Shown here: positions 38,501 through 51,812 of the stretch, piece after piece
Position numbering within the stretch: position 1 is the stretch's first letter
How the letters are laid out: each line of letters begins with the position of its first letter
Source: Acestrorhynchus altus
Lineage: Eukaryota; Chordata; Actinopteri; Characiformes; Acestrorhynchidae
DNA: 64,000 bases
Reading direction: 5' to 3'
Assembly (NCBI GenBank): GCA_034509495.1
Contig: CM067514.1
Span: 10,574,165 to 10,638,164 of the forward strand
Made by a program: the position numbers and the translations under genes
The notes under the pieces: model-generated
The model's database searches: none
Told to the model about the DNA's origin: nothing
The model's input: only the letters and a program-made list of their open reading frames with translations

Positions 38501-41500
38501 CTGTTGGCCTGATAGACGTAAGTTGCTGCTATTAGGAAAATGAGCTCAGAAAGAAATCACAGGTTTTCTTCAGCCTCAGCTATTCAGGAAACTAACTTCA
38601 GGTGGATAAGATTTATGCTGAATGTGTTTATTTACAGCTTAAACATTAATATGAGAATAAGTTCTGATCACATAGTGAAAGTAGTGGTTTTACACCACTG
38701 TGTTCATTAAAACATCTCCAAAGCTCTCCTCAAATGACTCTAGTATTATTCATGGTTCTGTTTAGTTTTAGAGAAAATAAAGCCAACACAAAAATTAGGT
38801 CTCAGTGAGTTGCAAAAGTAATCACATATCGCAAACAAAGAGAAAATATGATACTTTTATCTCTTGCAACGTTTAAGGTTAAGTGATTTTTGACTTTGCA
38901 TTTCACATTTACACTCTGCAATAATTTTCAAAACTTTACAATGTTTTCCTATTTTTGTTTGCACTTCTGTTTGACATCTGTGTGGCCATGTTAAAAAGGT
39001 GTGTCTGCGACTGTTAGATTCTGTGACCATAGAGGGCGCTATATTCACAGTTTCTGTTTATAGGTGCGAGTGCTGTGAGTAGACTGCATAAGGTAATCTT
39101 GCTTTCTTCTATGCACAAAAAATCAGGAGTGTAAAATATGACACATAAAGAAAAGGTACCAGAATTTCTCTTCTTGTTTGCAACACCTGCATTACTTCTG
39201 CAGCTCAATGAAACCTTATTTTGTGCTGGTTTAATTTTCTCATCACTGTTTTTTGACTTTATACTCATCCAGCAAATCAAATGGAAAATCAATGCTTACT
39301 GACATTAAATTAGGAGAGCTGGTGATGGAATTTAACACATTCATGTCTTGGCCGGGGGCGTCCAGGAGAAATCTGGAACCGAGCTTTGTTCTTCAAACTA
39401 GCTCACAAAAACGGAGAAAGTTCTTGTTGGTTTTTACTATATTTATGTTTACCTGCGTCTGTTCTGATGCAATCTGTACGCTTTACAGTAAAACTCTCAT
39501 ATTGCTGAGAGAACAGCTTTTAAATAATGTGCTTAGATGACATACACCTCTGCACAGCCCTGTTCACACAAGGTTTTTGATGTTGTAAATGGAATAATGT
39601 AGTTGCATTGGCACTGACCTTCGATGGGTGCCAGAATGACTCTGGAGTGGTCATAGGCGATGACGTTGGCGTAGCGATTCTTGGGTTTGTTGACCTCCAG
39701 GTTGGAATGCTCCCAGGTGAACTGCTGTCCTGGATCGATAGACTGGAGAAAGAGATGGAGAGAAAACTTTCAGGGTCGCTGTATTCCACAGCACTATCAG
39801 CACTATTATACACATTAAGAACAGGAGCAAGTGAGAGACACAGAGAGAGAGAAATAGAAAGAGAGACAGTGGAGAGTTAAACAGGCCGAACAATAAGACT
39901 AAACTTCATGCAGTCTAAGAGGTGTGATTAAAAGTCTTCTGCTGCTTCACTGTTGAAGAACATCTCGCCAGGTACGTTCAGACAGATCACTCGACAGAAA
40001 GTGAATAATAGCAGCGGAAATATTGATAAAGGATTGCACTCTTCCTCGAGGGGGAAATAGATGAAGGGGTGTGTGTGTGTGTGTGTATGGGGGGGAGGGG
40101 GTCTGCCCTGACGTTTGCAAGATAAATGCCGTCGCACTCCCTATGTGAGAATTTCTGAATAAATATTCTATTCCCCGTCAGGGTAATTTAGTATTCCATT
40201 ATGATTCTGAGCTTGCAGTGCCGGTGGCTCTCTCTCTCCCTCCCTCTCTCAGTCTCTCTCTCCATCTCTTGCCCAGCTTTAGGGCTTGAAGGATGTTTTC
40301 ATTTAGGACTGTGGCAATGCACACTGAAATTGGGGCTAAATAAGGCACAATAAGTTGCTTGATGTAGCAGTTTTCCCTGTAGTGATTACAGGCAGAAACA
40401 CTGGAGCAACAATCCTGCTGTTCACAACACCCCCTGCTGGTTGGGGCACTTCATTACAGCCTGAAAACTCCTCAAATTGGCATATATTCCAATAATTCAG
40501 TTAAAGATGTGAACTCCGTTCATAATGGGCTGGTTTCCAAGATATAGACTGGGATTAAAATAAAGTGTAAATGCTGAATCACTGTTATTCTGAAATTCTT
40601 GATATATTATTAATATGAATGTAATGTTATATGTTACATTTTTATATATTCTAATATATTCCTCTTCACCCTGTACACCACAGACTTCCAGTATAGGTCA
40701 GACCTCTGCCACCTTCACAAATGTTCTGATGACTCTGCAGTGGTCGGGTGCATCAGGGATGGACAAGAAGGTGAATACAGAGGCCTAGTAAGCAGCTTTG
40801 TGGAGCGGTGTTCAAAAAAATCACCTGCTACTTAATGTGTTCAAGACCAAGGAGATGGTGGTGGACTTCAGAAGGAAGAAGACCACCACCATACCTGTTT
40901 CCATCATAGGTCAGAAGGTTGAGCTGGTTGACACGTACAAATATCTGGGTGACCTGCTTGACAGCAAATTGGACTAGAGAGCCAACACTGATGCTGTGTA
41001 CAAGAAGTGGATGAGCAGACTCTACATTCTAAGGAAGCTTCAATATGTGTAGCAAAATGTTGGCAATCTTCTACCAGTCTGATGTTGCGGGTGCTGTCTT
41101 CTTCGCAGCAGTTTGCCAGATAAGCGGCATCAAAGGTGGAGATGCCAAGAAGATCATAATGATCAAGAACGCTAGTTCTGTTTTTGGATGCTCACTGGTG
41201 AGCTTTGAGGTCGTGGTGGAAAGAAGAACTCTCAACAAACTGATCGCTATCCTGGACAACACATCTCACCCCCTCCATGACTGGTCAGAGAGCAGAGCAC
41301 TTTCAGCACAGACTCCTTAAGCTCCACTGTAGCAAGAAGTGGTGCAGGAGGTCTTTTGTACCAACGGCGATGACACTGTTCAACTCCTCTTCACTGTATC
41401 GAGACATTATTACATACATGCTCGCTGAATATGGATGGGCATTATTATTCCTTCTATCCAATCATTGTGCTGACTCTTTATCTTCACAGGTACATACTTG

Positions 41501-42653
41501 ACAGACTCACTGAATGGCTAGACATTACTACTCTTCTATTGATATCTCTCCGCACAGACAATATTCAGGTCCTGTATTCATACCTTTGCACACTTTACCT
41601 ATACATGCACACAACAGACAGGCTTACTCAGCCATGATCTGCACTGTATTGTTACTACAGTATCTATCTACAGCCCATCATCACTATGATAAAGCAGACG
41701 TGAGCCAAAGGTGAGTAAGATAATACATCTCAAGTGTTGCATTGCTTTTATACAACTGTTTGGGAAATAAAATAAATAAATAAATTGAACTTTGCACTTA
41801 ATAGGTTTTAATGTTAGTATTTCCTTCCACAGAGTTATAGCTCCTTAACTAGGGGCTTGGTGCCATGTCACAGAAACGAACTCCACTCACTCACTGCACA
41901 ACCTCCAGCTCCAGTCTTTCAGTTTCTTTTCAGGTCATTCTTGTTTTGTCTTGCTTTGGCCATTTATGATACTAAGGGAGTTTCTGCCATTATTAACTTA
42001 GCAATGCTGCTCAGTGGAAACCTGCATGGTTAGAACACCATATCATGGTCGAAACTGTTGTAAATCATGCACTATTCCTTAATTTTGTGCATCTGTCATT
42101 TAGACCGAACTGTACGGCATTCACATATTCACTGATCTGCATACTTATTGTATTATTGTGTGTGTTGTTGAGCCAAATATCGGTGTGATTGACCGTATAG
42201 CAGTTGTTGTGGTATTTCTGCACTGTCGTGTCTATTTGTACTGTAGTCTATGTCTCTCTAACTTGTACTGTAAACCCAGGCCCTGTGTGTATGTGTACAC
42301 TGCACTGAGGCCTTGCAGGAACACCACAGTTTACCTGTAAAGGATTAGGATAGGATAACTTTAATATATTGTGCTGAATGGTACAACTAGACATAAATGT
42401 GCTCGTCATCTGTACATACTGCTGTATCTCTTCACACTGCTTGTTCCCACAATATGTAACCACTCAGTCCTTGTTCTGCCTCTAAAACAGACCTGACTCA
42501 GCTTATTATTATCAAGCGCTCCATGAGTGTAGGCAGGTGATCGAGCAGGAAACCACAAAAATGTTCAATACTGGCCTTTTGAAATGGAATTCCTCACCCC
42601 TAGCTTAGGAGCTACAAAGAACAATCTCTCTCTCACTCACTCTCTCTCACTCT

Positions 42654-42706
<53 letters not shown>

Positions 42707-45700
42707 GCTTCCTTTCCCTCTTTCTATCTCTCTCATCTTTCTCCTTCAGCACAGCTTGCTACTAAAAACCAATCACTCAGCTCCGCTTGGCACTCTAAGG
42801 CGCCCAGATGAGCAGCCATTCATCAAGAAAATAACAAAATTAAAATTACACTTCTCCTTTTAATTCAGTCATTTATTTTTCTGGAGAGTCAGACTGAGAG
42901 AGAGAGACTGTGTGTGAGAGAGAGTCTCCACACATACATTAATGTTTCTGTCTCTTTCTTTCTTTTTTCACCCTGACAGAGTAATCAGAAATGTGGCTGG
43001 AGTGTGGGCTTCTGTCTCGGAGAGGATGAATCTGTCACTTTGTGGAGCTCAATACGTCATTATATTAACAAATCACACTGAATCACAGCACGTTCGTGTT
43101 GCCTGATGATGGAAAAAAACGCATTTGATTAATAAAGCTTATGTCTTGTCGATGATGATGATGATCACAATCATAAAATTGCAATTTGAGCAAGCTCTCC
43201 AACATTTAGAGGTCAAATTCAAAATGTAGTGCCCCGAAAATTACTACTCCTTCATTACTAAAATGGAAGAAAGTCCAGCTTCAAAAAAGCTCCTGCTATT
43301 GTAAGCTATGTAGTGAATATTTCACCCATGCTTGTAGATCACAGCGTGCCTTGAGCGTCAGAAACCCCATAAGAAAATCTATTAGAGATTAATTAAAGGA
43401 CCATTTGGGCCAAGATGAAAAATTGAACCATCCCTACATCTGCTGTGAATGTGTCTACTTGCCTTCTAAGGAAGTTCTGCAGTAGTCTAGAGATAAAAGG
43501 TCTGGAAAACCATATTCTAATGACAAAACCCCTTCTGATGACATGATTAGACTTTGGGGGGGCAAGATTTGAAAAGTAAGGTGTGGTTATATTTGTTAGC
43601 ATACATAGTTAAAAATGAGGGTTCTTCAAGGGTTCTTCAGTAACGAAAATGGTTCTATATAGAAACATTAACACTCAAAGAACACTTTGAAATGATTCAA
43701 GGGTTCTTTGCATTGTGAAAAGGTTCTTCAGTTTGATAGAAAATGCACTATAGAGGCTTCTATATAGAACCCATTTTACCAGTCAAAGAACACTTTAATC
43801 ATGCTAAGGGTTCTGTGAGTGTTCACGGTTCTATCTAGAACCATTTTGTTTACTGAAAAACCTGATAAACCTTAATTTTTAAGTGTGTATAGTTCAGAGG
43901 CTACGACTACATTCAGGTCTTGTTGAGTACACGTAATTCTTTAATGTTCTGCTCAGCATAGAGCACATTTTACAGTCCTGTATCTTACTGAAGGTGGTGC
44001 TGAACTTATCCTGATTATGCCACCTCTACCAATCAGGATTAACGTATGTCAAGATGAAAATGCTCACTGTGTCTTTTAGAAGTATGCCTTTTCAGTTCTC
44101 ATCCATAGAGGTCAGAACACATGTAGTATTTTTTAGTGGTATTTTCACTGTTGAACCTCAACACAGATAGCAAATCTGTTTAAAATCACTTCAATTTTTA
44201 TATTGGTGGTTTGGTTTCTGATTTTCCCACATTTAAGTGCCATTTTAAATGTCTGGTAGAGGTATATATTTCACTAACGTGGGGTCTTTAAAAAAAACAT
44301 TAATTGTTTTTATAACTTCCACAAAAAGGGCATTAAAGAGTTAAAAAGGGCTCCTCAATGGTTCTTTTTTAAAGGCATTGGTTCAATATAGTACAACCCC
44401 AATTCCAATGTAGTTGGAAAGTTGTTTAAAACATTAATAAAATAACAGAAAACAATGATTTGCAAACCCTTTTCAACCCATATTCAATTGAATTCACTAC
44501 AAAGACAAGATATTTAATGTTCAAAGGGATACATTTGATTGCTTTTTGCAAATATTCATTCATTTTAAACTTGATGCAACATGTTCCAATAAAGTTGGGA
44601 CAGGGGCATGTTTACCACCGTGTTGCATCACCTATCCTTTTAACAACACTCAATAAGCATTTAGGAACTGAGGACACTAATTGTTGAAGCTTTGTAGGTG
44701 GTATTCTTTCCCATTTTTGCTTGATGTACAACTTCACTTGCTCAAGAGTCCGGGGTCTCTGTTGTCATTTTGCGCATCATAATGCGGCACACATTTTCCA
44801 CGGGACACAGGTATGGACAGCAGGCAAGCCAGTCTAGTACATTTATATTTATGGCATTTAGCAGACACCTTTATCCAGCACGTCTTACAAAAATGCTTTG
44901 CTGTTCACTCAGAACATATCCTTAGCCAGAACCCACACTGTTACTACGTGAATGTGGCTTGGCATTGTCTTGCTGAAATAAGCAGGACAAAGAAAAAGAC
45001 GTTGCTTGAATGGCAGAATATGTTGCTACAAAATCTGTATGTACCTTTCAGCATTAATGATGCCTTCACAGATGTGGAAGTTATCCATGCCATGGGCACT
45101 AACACACCCCCATACCATCAGAGATGCTGGCTTTTGAACTTTGCACTGATAATCCAGACTGTCCTTTTCCTCTGTTGCCCGGAGGACACAACATCCACGA
45201 CTTCCAAAATCAGTTTGAAATGTGGACTCGTCAGACTACAGGACACATTTCCACTTTGCGCCAGTCCATCTCAGATGAGCTTCCGTCCAGAGAAGCCGGT
45301 GGCATTTCTGGTTGTTTTCTGGTTGTCTGATATATGGCTTTCACTTTGCATGGTAGAGTTTTAACTTGCACTTGTAGATGGAGCGACAAACTGTGTTCAC
45401 TGAAGTGTTCCTGAGCCCATCTGTTATAGAATTATAAAAAATTATAAAAAAAAAAAATATGAAAAATGTTTTTTAATGCAGTGCCATCTGAGGGATTGAA
45501 GGTCACAGGCATTCAATGTTGGTTTTCAGCCTTGCCGCTTCCGTGCAGAGATTTCTCCAGATTCTCGGAAACTTTCAATGATATTATGGACTGTAGATAA
45601 TGAAATCCCTAAATTCCTTGCAACAGCATGTTGAGAGACGCTGTTCTTAAACTGTTGGACTATACGCTCATGCAGTTTTTGACAAAGTGGTGCACCTCGC

Positions 45701-48700
45701 CCCATCCTTGCTTGTGAACTACTGAGCCATTCGGGGACGCTCCCTTTATACCCAATAATGACACTCACCTATTTCTAATTAACCCGTTCACCTGTGGAAT
45801 GTTTTGAGCATTACAACTTTCCCAGTCTTTTGTTGCCCCCTTCAAAATGAGTAAATATTTGCAAAAAAATCAATAAAGTTTCAGTTTGAACATTAAATAT
45901 ATTGTTTTTGAAGTGTAATCAATTGAATATAGATTGAAAACGACTAGCAAATCATCATATTCTGCTTTACCCAATGTCTGCTTTACCCAATGTCCTTCAG
46001 TGGGATTGGGGTTGTAGCATGACAACTCACGGAAGCATTCAGATTTAAAAGGGTTATTTTGAAATGGTTCTTTATGGCACTTACAGGGTTTAGAACTCTG
46101 ATCGCTCACAGTATATTGCAGGGATTTCTAATGGTTCATGTATTTGTGCAGTTCATGGTGGGTTTTGCAGTGCAAGAATAGTGATGAAGAAAACAGTATT
46201 AAAACACAAATATTGTCAAATATAGATGTAGCTGAGGAATCCTCTGCTGAGCTACACAAACTTCCATAACATGTAAAATAACATTGTCACATTCATCTCC
46301 ATTTTGCACACACCGTTTTTCAGTTTGTGACAATATGTGAATTTGTCTGTTTTTCTTTAGATTGTGTCAGAGTTTCATAATGAATGGACCATCCAATGAT
46401 GTCACACAACCCCTGTTTTAGTTACACTTTTATAGTGCATCAAGATACCCAAGGACATGCCACAGTCAGCACTCAACACAATCACGATCAGCCAACACAC
46501 ACAGTTTTGACTTATTGACTACAGTTACAGTAAGTTGACCTTTATACCCCAACTTTAAAAGCCATGTTAATCAAACCTCAAGCTTGAGCTAAATGTCTCA
46601 CAGGTCAGAACCCTCCATTACACTTTCCCTCAATAATGGAGGGTCACTGCTGCCCCAGCTTCCAGCTGGACACCGTATTAGCAGTAGAATTGCTGGCTTG
46701 GGTGGGCTTATAGCTGCAGTGCTGCAGTACAGCGTAATTTAAGAGCAGGTGGTGGAGGAGGAGGATGATTGCTCTATGCAAACAAGCCTGATTCAGCAGT
46801 CCCCATTTCGAATCAGTAGCACAATTTCATTCCTGTGGCCAGCAGAGTGATCGGAGACAGGCTCTGAGTTCAGACAGCTGCGCCAGAGCACAGCTTCAGG
46901 ACAGCTGCCCCACTGCTGCTAAATCTTACAGCAGGAGCAGCTCCGAGATGGAAGGTCAGCCTTTTATAATCCACAGCACGTAAACGAAGGCATACCTTCC
47001 AATGACTGCCTCCTAGCTATCAGCCTTGGGGTATATTGTGAGATTTTGTCCATGCTTTAAAAAAAAAAAAAAAAAAAAAAAAGCTTCAGGTAGAATCACG
47101 TTTAGGTTCTTCTTTATGTCAGGGGTGAGGTTAAGGTGAGGCTTCCTCTGTTTTGACTCTACCTGTCTGTAAGGAGTTCTACAAAGGAGCAACTTTTACA
47201 TCTCCTCACCTTTTCATCTCAATTCATGGACATGTTATTCCAGGGTACAAGTACAAGTTATGGATATTAGAACCTCTGACATTTAATCATTTTCCTTTGA
47301 AGTACGAGAAAAAGATGTCGGAACTGAAATTTTGTGGTTGTGAGGATGCTCACGACTGTGAAATCATCTCAGCTCGGGCCACAGCTTTCAGAATTCATTC
47401 AGGAGGCTGGAAAAAGCTTTCATGTTTAAGCAATCTTTCAAACAGAGGAACTCTATTTTTAGCATCCGAGACAAAAATCCTCACCATGACAAATATTAAC
47501 ATGGTGGTCTCATGAAGACAAAGATATTCAATGATGCTTCGTCAGACTAACACATACCAAAAATCATCAAGTTCAATCACTCCAAATTAGACCAAGAGCT
47601 GCCTCACTCCTACTCACCCCAAAGACAGTACACTGACAATTAATCCACATAATCCCAAAGATAATCAACAAACTACATAATCAGAACTCATTCCAAAGGT
47701 GGTCACTGGGAGTTTTATCACTCTAAATCGAGTCAAGGTTTCTCCCAAAGCTTCGCTACTCAAACACAACCCAAAGTAGTTCAGTGGATCTTCATCACTC
47801 CAACTCATTCCAAAGGTGGTCACTGGAGATTTAGCCCTCATTCAAAAGACCATAAATCAGCTTTGTCCCAAAGATACTAAATGGAACTTCACTCTTCCAT
47901 CATTTATGCTACATGGACAAAAGTGTTGGGACACCTGCTCATTTGCTGCTTTTCAAAATAGAGGGTATTAAACAAAACTGATTCTGCTTTTGTTGGAGTA
48001 ACAGTCACCACTGTCCAGGGAAGGCTTACTTAGAAGATTCTGGAGCATTGCTGTAAGGATTTGATTGAATACAGTGACAAGAGCATTCGTGATTCCAGAA
48101 CGATGACTGTTCACCACCACACCGCACTTTTATTCCAGAGAGCAGTTCCAATTTTCCACAGCTTAATGCTCCAGAGAGCCCTATTCTACTGGCAGTATTT
48201 CTCACTTCTCATTTACAAAGCTTCCTACACTTTTAAAAATGTATTTGTATGGAATTACACAGCTTTGGACAATGTTTTTTGGACAACAATGTTTGTACCT
48301 CGTACTAGCTGAATCCACCTAGAAGAGTGTCTAGACAAGTTTGGACACTGTGTATTTATAGCAACAGCTAACAGTGCCATCCAACAGCCCTTACCTCATA
48401 TTCCTGAGAGAGCTTCAGGTTGTCATTGGCTTTGAGCAGCTCGGTGTGTTCAGCCAGTTCTGTGATGGGGATGGGTGGGTGATTCATCATACCTGCAAGC
48501 CAACCAAGAGTGGAGAAAGGGAGAGACAAAGAAAGAGACAGTGTTGTCAGTGTGTAACAGTCATAGAGAAGCTGCTAACAGACAAACGAGAACAATAGGG
48601 TGTGGGCTGACAGTGCGGTCTGGGAGTGTGCTGGGACATGGAGCTGGGATCACAAGTGGTTGGGGTGTGGGTGGGGGTGGTGAGGTGGGTTCAGGAACAC

Positions 48701-51700
48701 ATTCAGGATGGATAAAATGCTGTATGATGTTAGGGACATAGTCTGACCAGGCCAGAGCTCCAAATTCGCATTCTGAGCACTCGCATTTGTCTAACAACAC
48801 ACACAAAACAGAGTGCGTTTATACAAAGGAAATAAAAGGCAGGACCTATGGGCAATTGCTAAGGTGATGTGGAAACCACAGACCAATTACTTCTCAATGC
48901 TACTGGGACAAGTGGCTTTTAATAGCTTCACAATAGCAGCACAGTGATGAAATTCATTTTTTTGGCTCTATGATAATAAAAAAAACGGAGAAAATACCCT
49001 AGAGCGTGATAGTGTTATGCGGGGCTGTGTCGTGCAGCTAGCAGGAAACCTTTCTGCTTTGCAAAAGCTGAGCGACAAGAAACAAGCAGCAATGTTTTCT
49101 CTGACACAGAGCTCTTTTACTAACAGGTTAAAAGAATCAATGACTTGAAACAAGTTCAAAAATGGGCTTAGACGTACATATTTCCCAATCTACGCAGAGG
49201 ATCTCCCGGTGTACTAATATTTAATGAATTGTAATCAAAAGTGCATCTTGAAACAAAAACTTCACATAAGGAGAGGCGGACGTGACTAAAAGACTCATTT
49301 GGATTTCCTTTCATTGCAGAGAAACATGAACCACCTTGTGCATACTCGGAGAACGCATCAACTAGGATAGAGCATAGAATTTATTACTTAAAAAATAATA
49401 ATAATAAATATCAATAAATTACCCTTCTTGTCTGAATAGCAGCGCCAGTAAAAGCCTTGTAGAGCCCTGGCCTGGGCTTGGATAGTCCTGAATGTGACAA
49501 AGTGCCCACTGTTTTACTCCAGTTCAGCCAAAGCTAAGCATGCACAGCGTAGTCTGTGTACACACATTCCTATTAGAGTTCATATTAGCCCTGAACACTA
49601 ACCATGTAGGCATCATTATTAGCAGTAATACCTTCCTTTAGTCCTCCATGAGAAAAAACTGAGCCATCACATCACAATATGGCACCAAATCTCCAGTCAT
49701 AAACCAGAGAGAGGCCAAAGTAGAGCTAAAAGCATGCTGGGACTTAATCCCGTTATGAGCATAACCCTGCTGGTGTAAAGGAAAACCTGGCAAAGGAGAC
49801 ATACTGTGTATTGTTGCTTGCCTGGGAAAGCATTTCCAGTTTTAAAACCAACATTTATAAAGGGGCTTTAGCCATCTTCGCCTCCAAGAGAGTTCAGAAC
49901 TCTCATCCTTTCTTTTCTCTCCCACCAAAAAACTTTGTGATTTAATTAAGTGTGCATAATCTGCATAATCACATTAGCTACTCTCAATTTCCCTTCTTGT
50001 TTGAACCTCTCTGCAATAAATGTCACATGGCCTCTGGCCTGAGACAGAGGCCGTGCTCTTTTTGGTTTTCACGCTTGCTGTAAAAAGCAGCAGCATCAAT
50101 GAGCTGGTACACAGGGCTCCTCTTTAAAGGCATTGAGACCCAGAGATCAGGGTGAAAATGCCAAACACTGTGTACATTTTTTTTACATTTCCTCTGTAAC
50201 TTGATTATGGATGCAAAATACTGATTATGACAGCCAGACAGGAGTCCCAGGAGAGCTTCCCTGATTAAGTAATGAGCTAACAAGCTAAATAAATAATAAT
50301 CATCATATCGCATTAAAACTGCTCTCAATTTTGATTATTTATTGTGTACCCCATCAGGTTGAGGTTTCAAATCACGTTTCTTGACGAACACAATAAGATA
50401 AATTGTTATTACGGGAATTATCTTGCAACATTAAGTGCCTACCTAACTACCTGTCTACCCACCTACCTACAACTATGTGGTATATCAATATTTTAAAACA
50501 TATCAGTATATAAACAGAGTGAGTTATGGGTTCAGGTGATATTGTATCGTACATCGTATATCACCATTCAGCTAAAATATATCAGGATAAGACTTTTTGT
50601 CCATATTGCCTGGCACTATACCTACCTAGGTACCCACCTACATACCTACAGTGAGGTCCAAAACCTCAGACCTGAGTGGAGTCTGAACAAAGTGAAAGCA
50701 AATGTGGGACGCAGTACCAAACACTAAGGAATTCGGAAATGTAGATTCACATTTCAAAGATTTTCTTTCTTTTAACTGATCACACTACTGACCATGTGTT
50801 TCATTCTCCACAGCAGCAGTTCAGAACATATGCAGTGTAAAAATAGCTGCATTTTTTGATCGGTTAGACAATAGAAAATAGAACCACAGCACTGAGAGAT
50901 CTGGTCATTAACGTGAAACAAGAGAAAAAATGTATATTAAAAAAAAAACAGTTACAAATTTAGGTCCAGCACAAACGGCTACACATGAAATCCTGTTGAC
51001 TTACAATATATATCCACTAGATTGGTGTTTAAATATCTGCCCATCAATGTCTATTCTAAGTGTACTGAGCCAGTAGAGTCTCTGCTCTTCAACAGGGGGA
51101 ATGCAGTTCTTCTTAGTGGTAATCAGCAAAGCAACACAGTTCTGGTTTAACCTTAATCACAGTTCCTCGTCTAGTCGTGGCCGTGATCCATTCAGAAGAG
51201 CAATTCCGTTTTTCATCGCTGTACTTAAGTTGTTTTTTTGTTTGTTTGTTCCTTGTCTTCTCCTCTCCATGTGCCACATAAAGCAGCAATGTCTATCCAT
51301 CTGTCTGGTTAACGCACAATTTTCATTCCTCCTCGTCTGCGGCTCACCAAATAATAGCTTTCGGTGCCCTTATTTCCTGCACAGAGGATACTAGGTATTT
51401 ACTCGAAGGATATTCAATATCGAGCTCAAGACTGCTTTGCTGAGCTCAATAGAATGCAAAGTCTCTTTTTCAAGGACAAGTTTCAGTAACCCCCTACCAT
51501 CCACATCCTCTAACCACAGTCGCTTCTGTTTTCTGTCCTTTTCCCTCTGCTATTGAGTCATTTTTTCATCCTGGATAATCAAAACACAATCAGAGAATGC
51601 TATGGGAACAAACTATCTCCTAATTACAAATTTCAATTTGAGTAGCCTTTGACAGGTGGCAGAAATGGAGCGCTCTGGAGTTCTCCTTTCTCCGTGTAAT

Positions 51701-51781
51701 TTTTTCCTTGAAAACATCATTTACATATGAAAAGGAAAAGACTTTTCTTAGTTTAAAACAGGGGAAACGTATTTTTCCTTG

Positions 51782-51812
<31 letters not shown>

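Larger units (their letters stand above)
35683..39618 (-). other. ptprs: ptprs intron between exons 9 and 10
   Basis: Contains two decayed Tc1-like pieces (36951-37320 and 37325-37990) and the second copy of the 20150-type repeat (38670-39440). 35700-36950 is unassigned. Confidence 0.8.
39743..48394 (-). other. ptprs: ptprs intron between exons 8 and 9 (8.65 kb)
   Basis: Largest intron in the window. It holds a LINE relic (40655-41400), (AC)n at 42655-42703, a short inverted-repeat element (43600-43892), a Tc1-like element (44392-46016), a CCAAAG array (47500-47900) and a GGGACACCTGC element (47928-48350). No extra exon was found. Confidence 0.8.

Noticed and set aside
44813..45364. 183-codon plus-strand ORF
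   Set aside because: Antisense to a minus-strand Tc1-type transposase and crossed by a nested repeat.
47153..47515. 120-codon plus-strand ORF
   Set aside because: No domain, no splice-site context and no match to ptprs; considered chance.
48361..48400. Possible missing exon between the wedge and D1
   Set aside because: Exon 8 ends SQEYE and exon 9 starts SIDPGQQ, contiguous in known LAR-family proteins, and the phases match, so no exon is missing.
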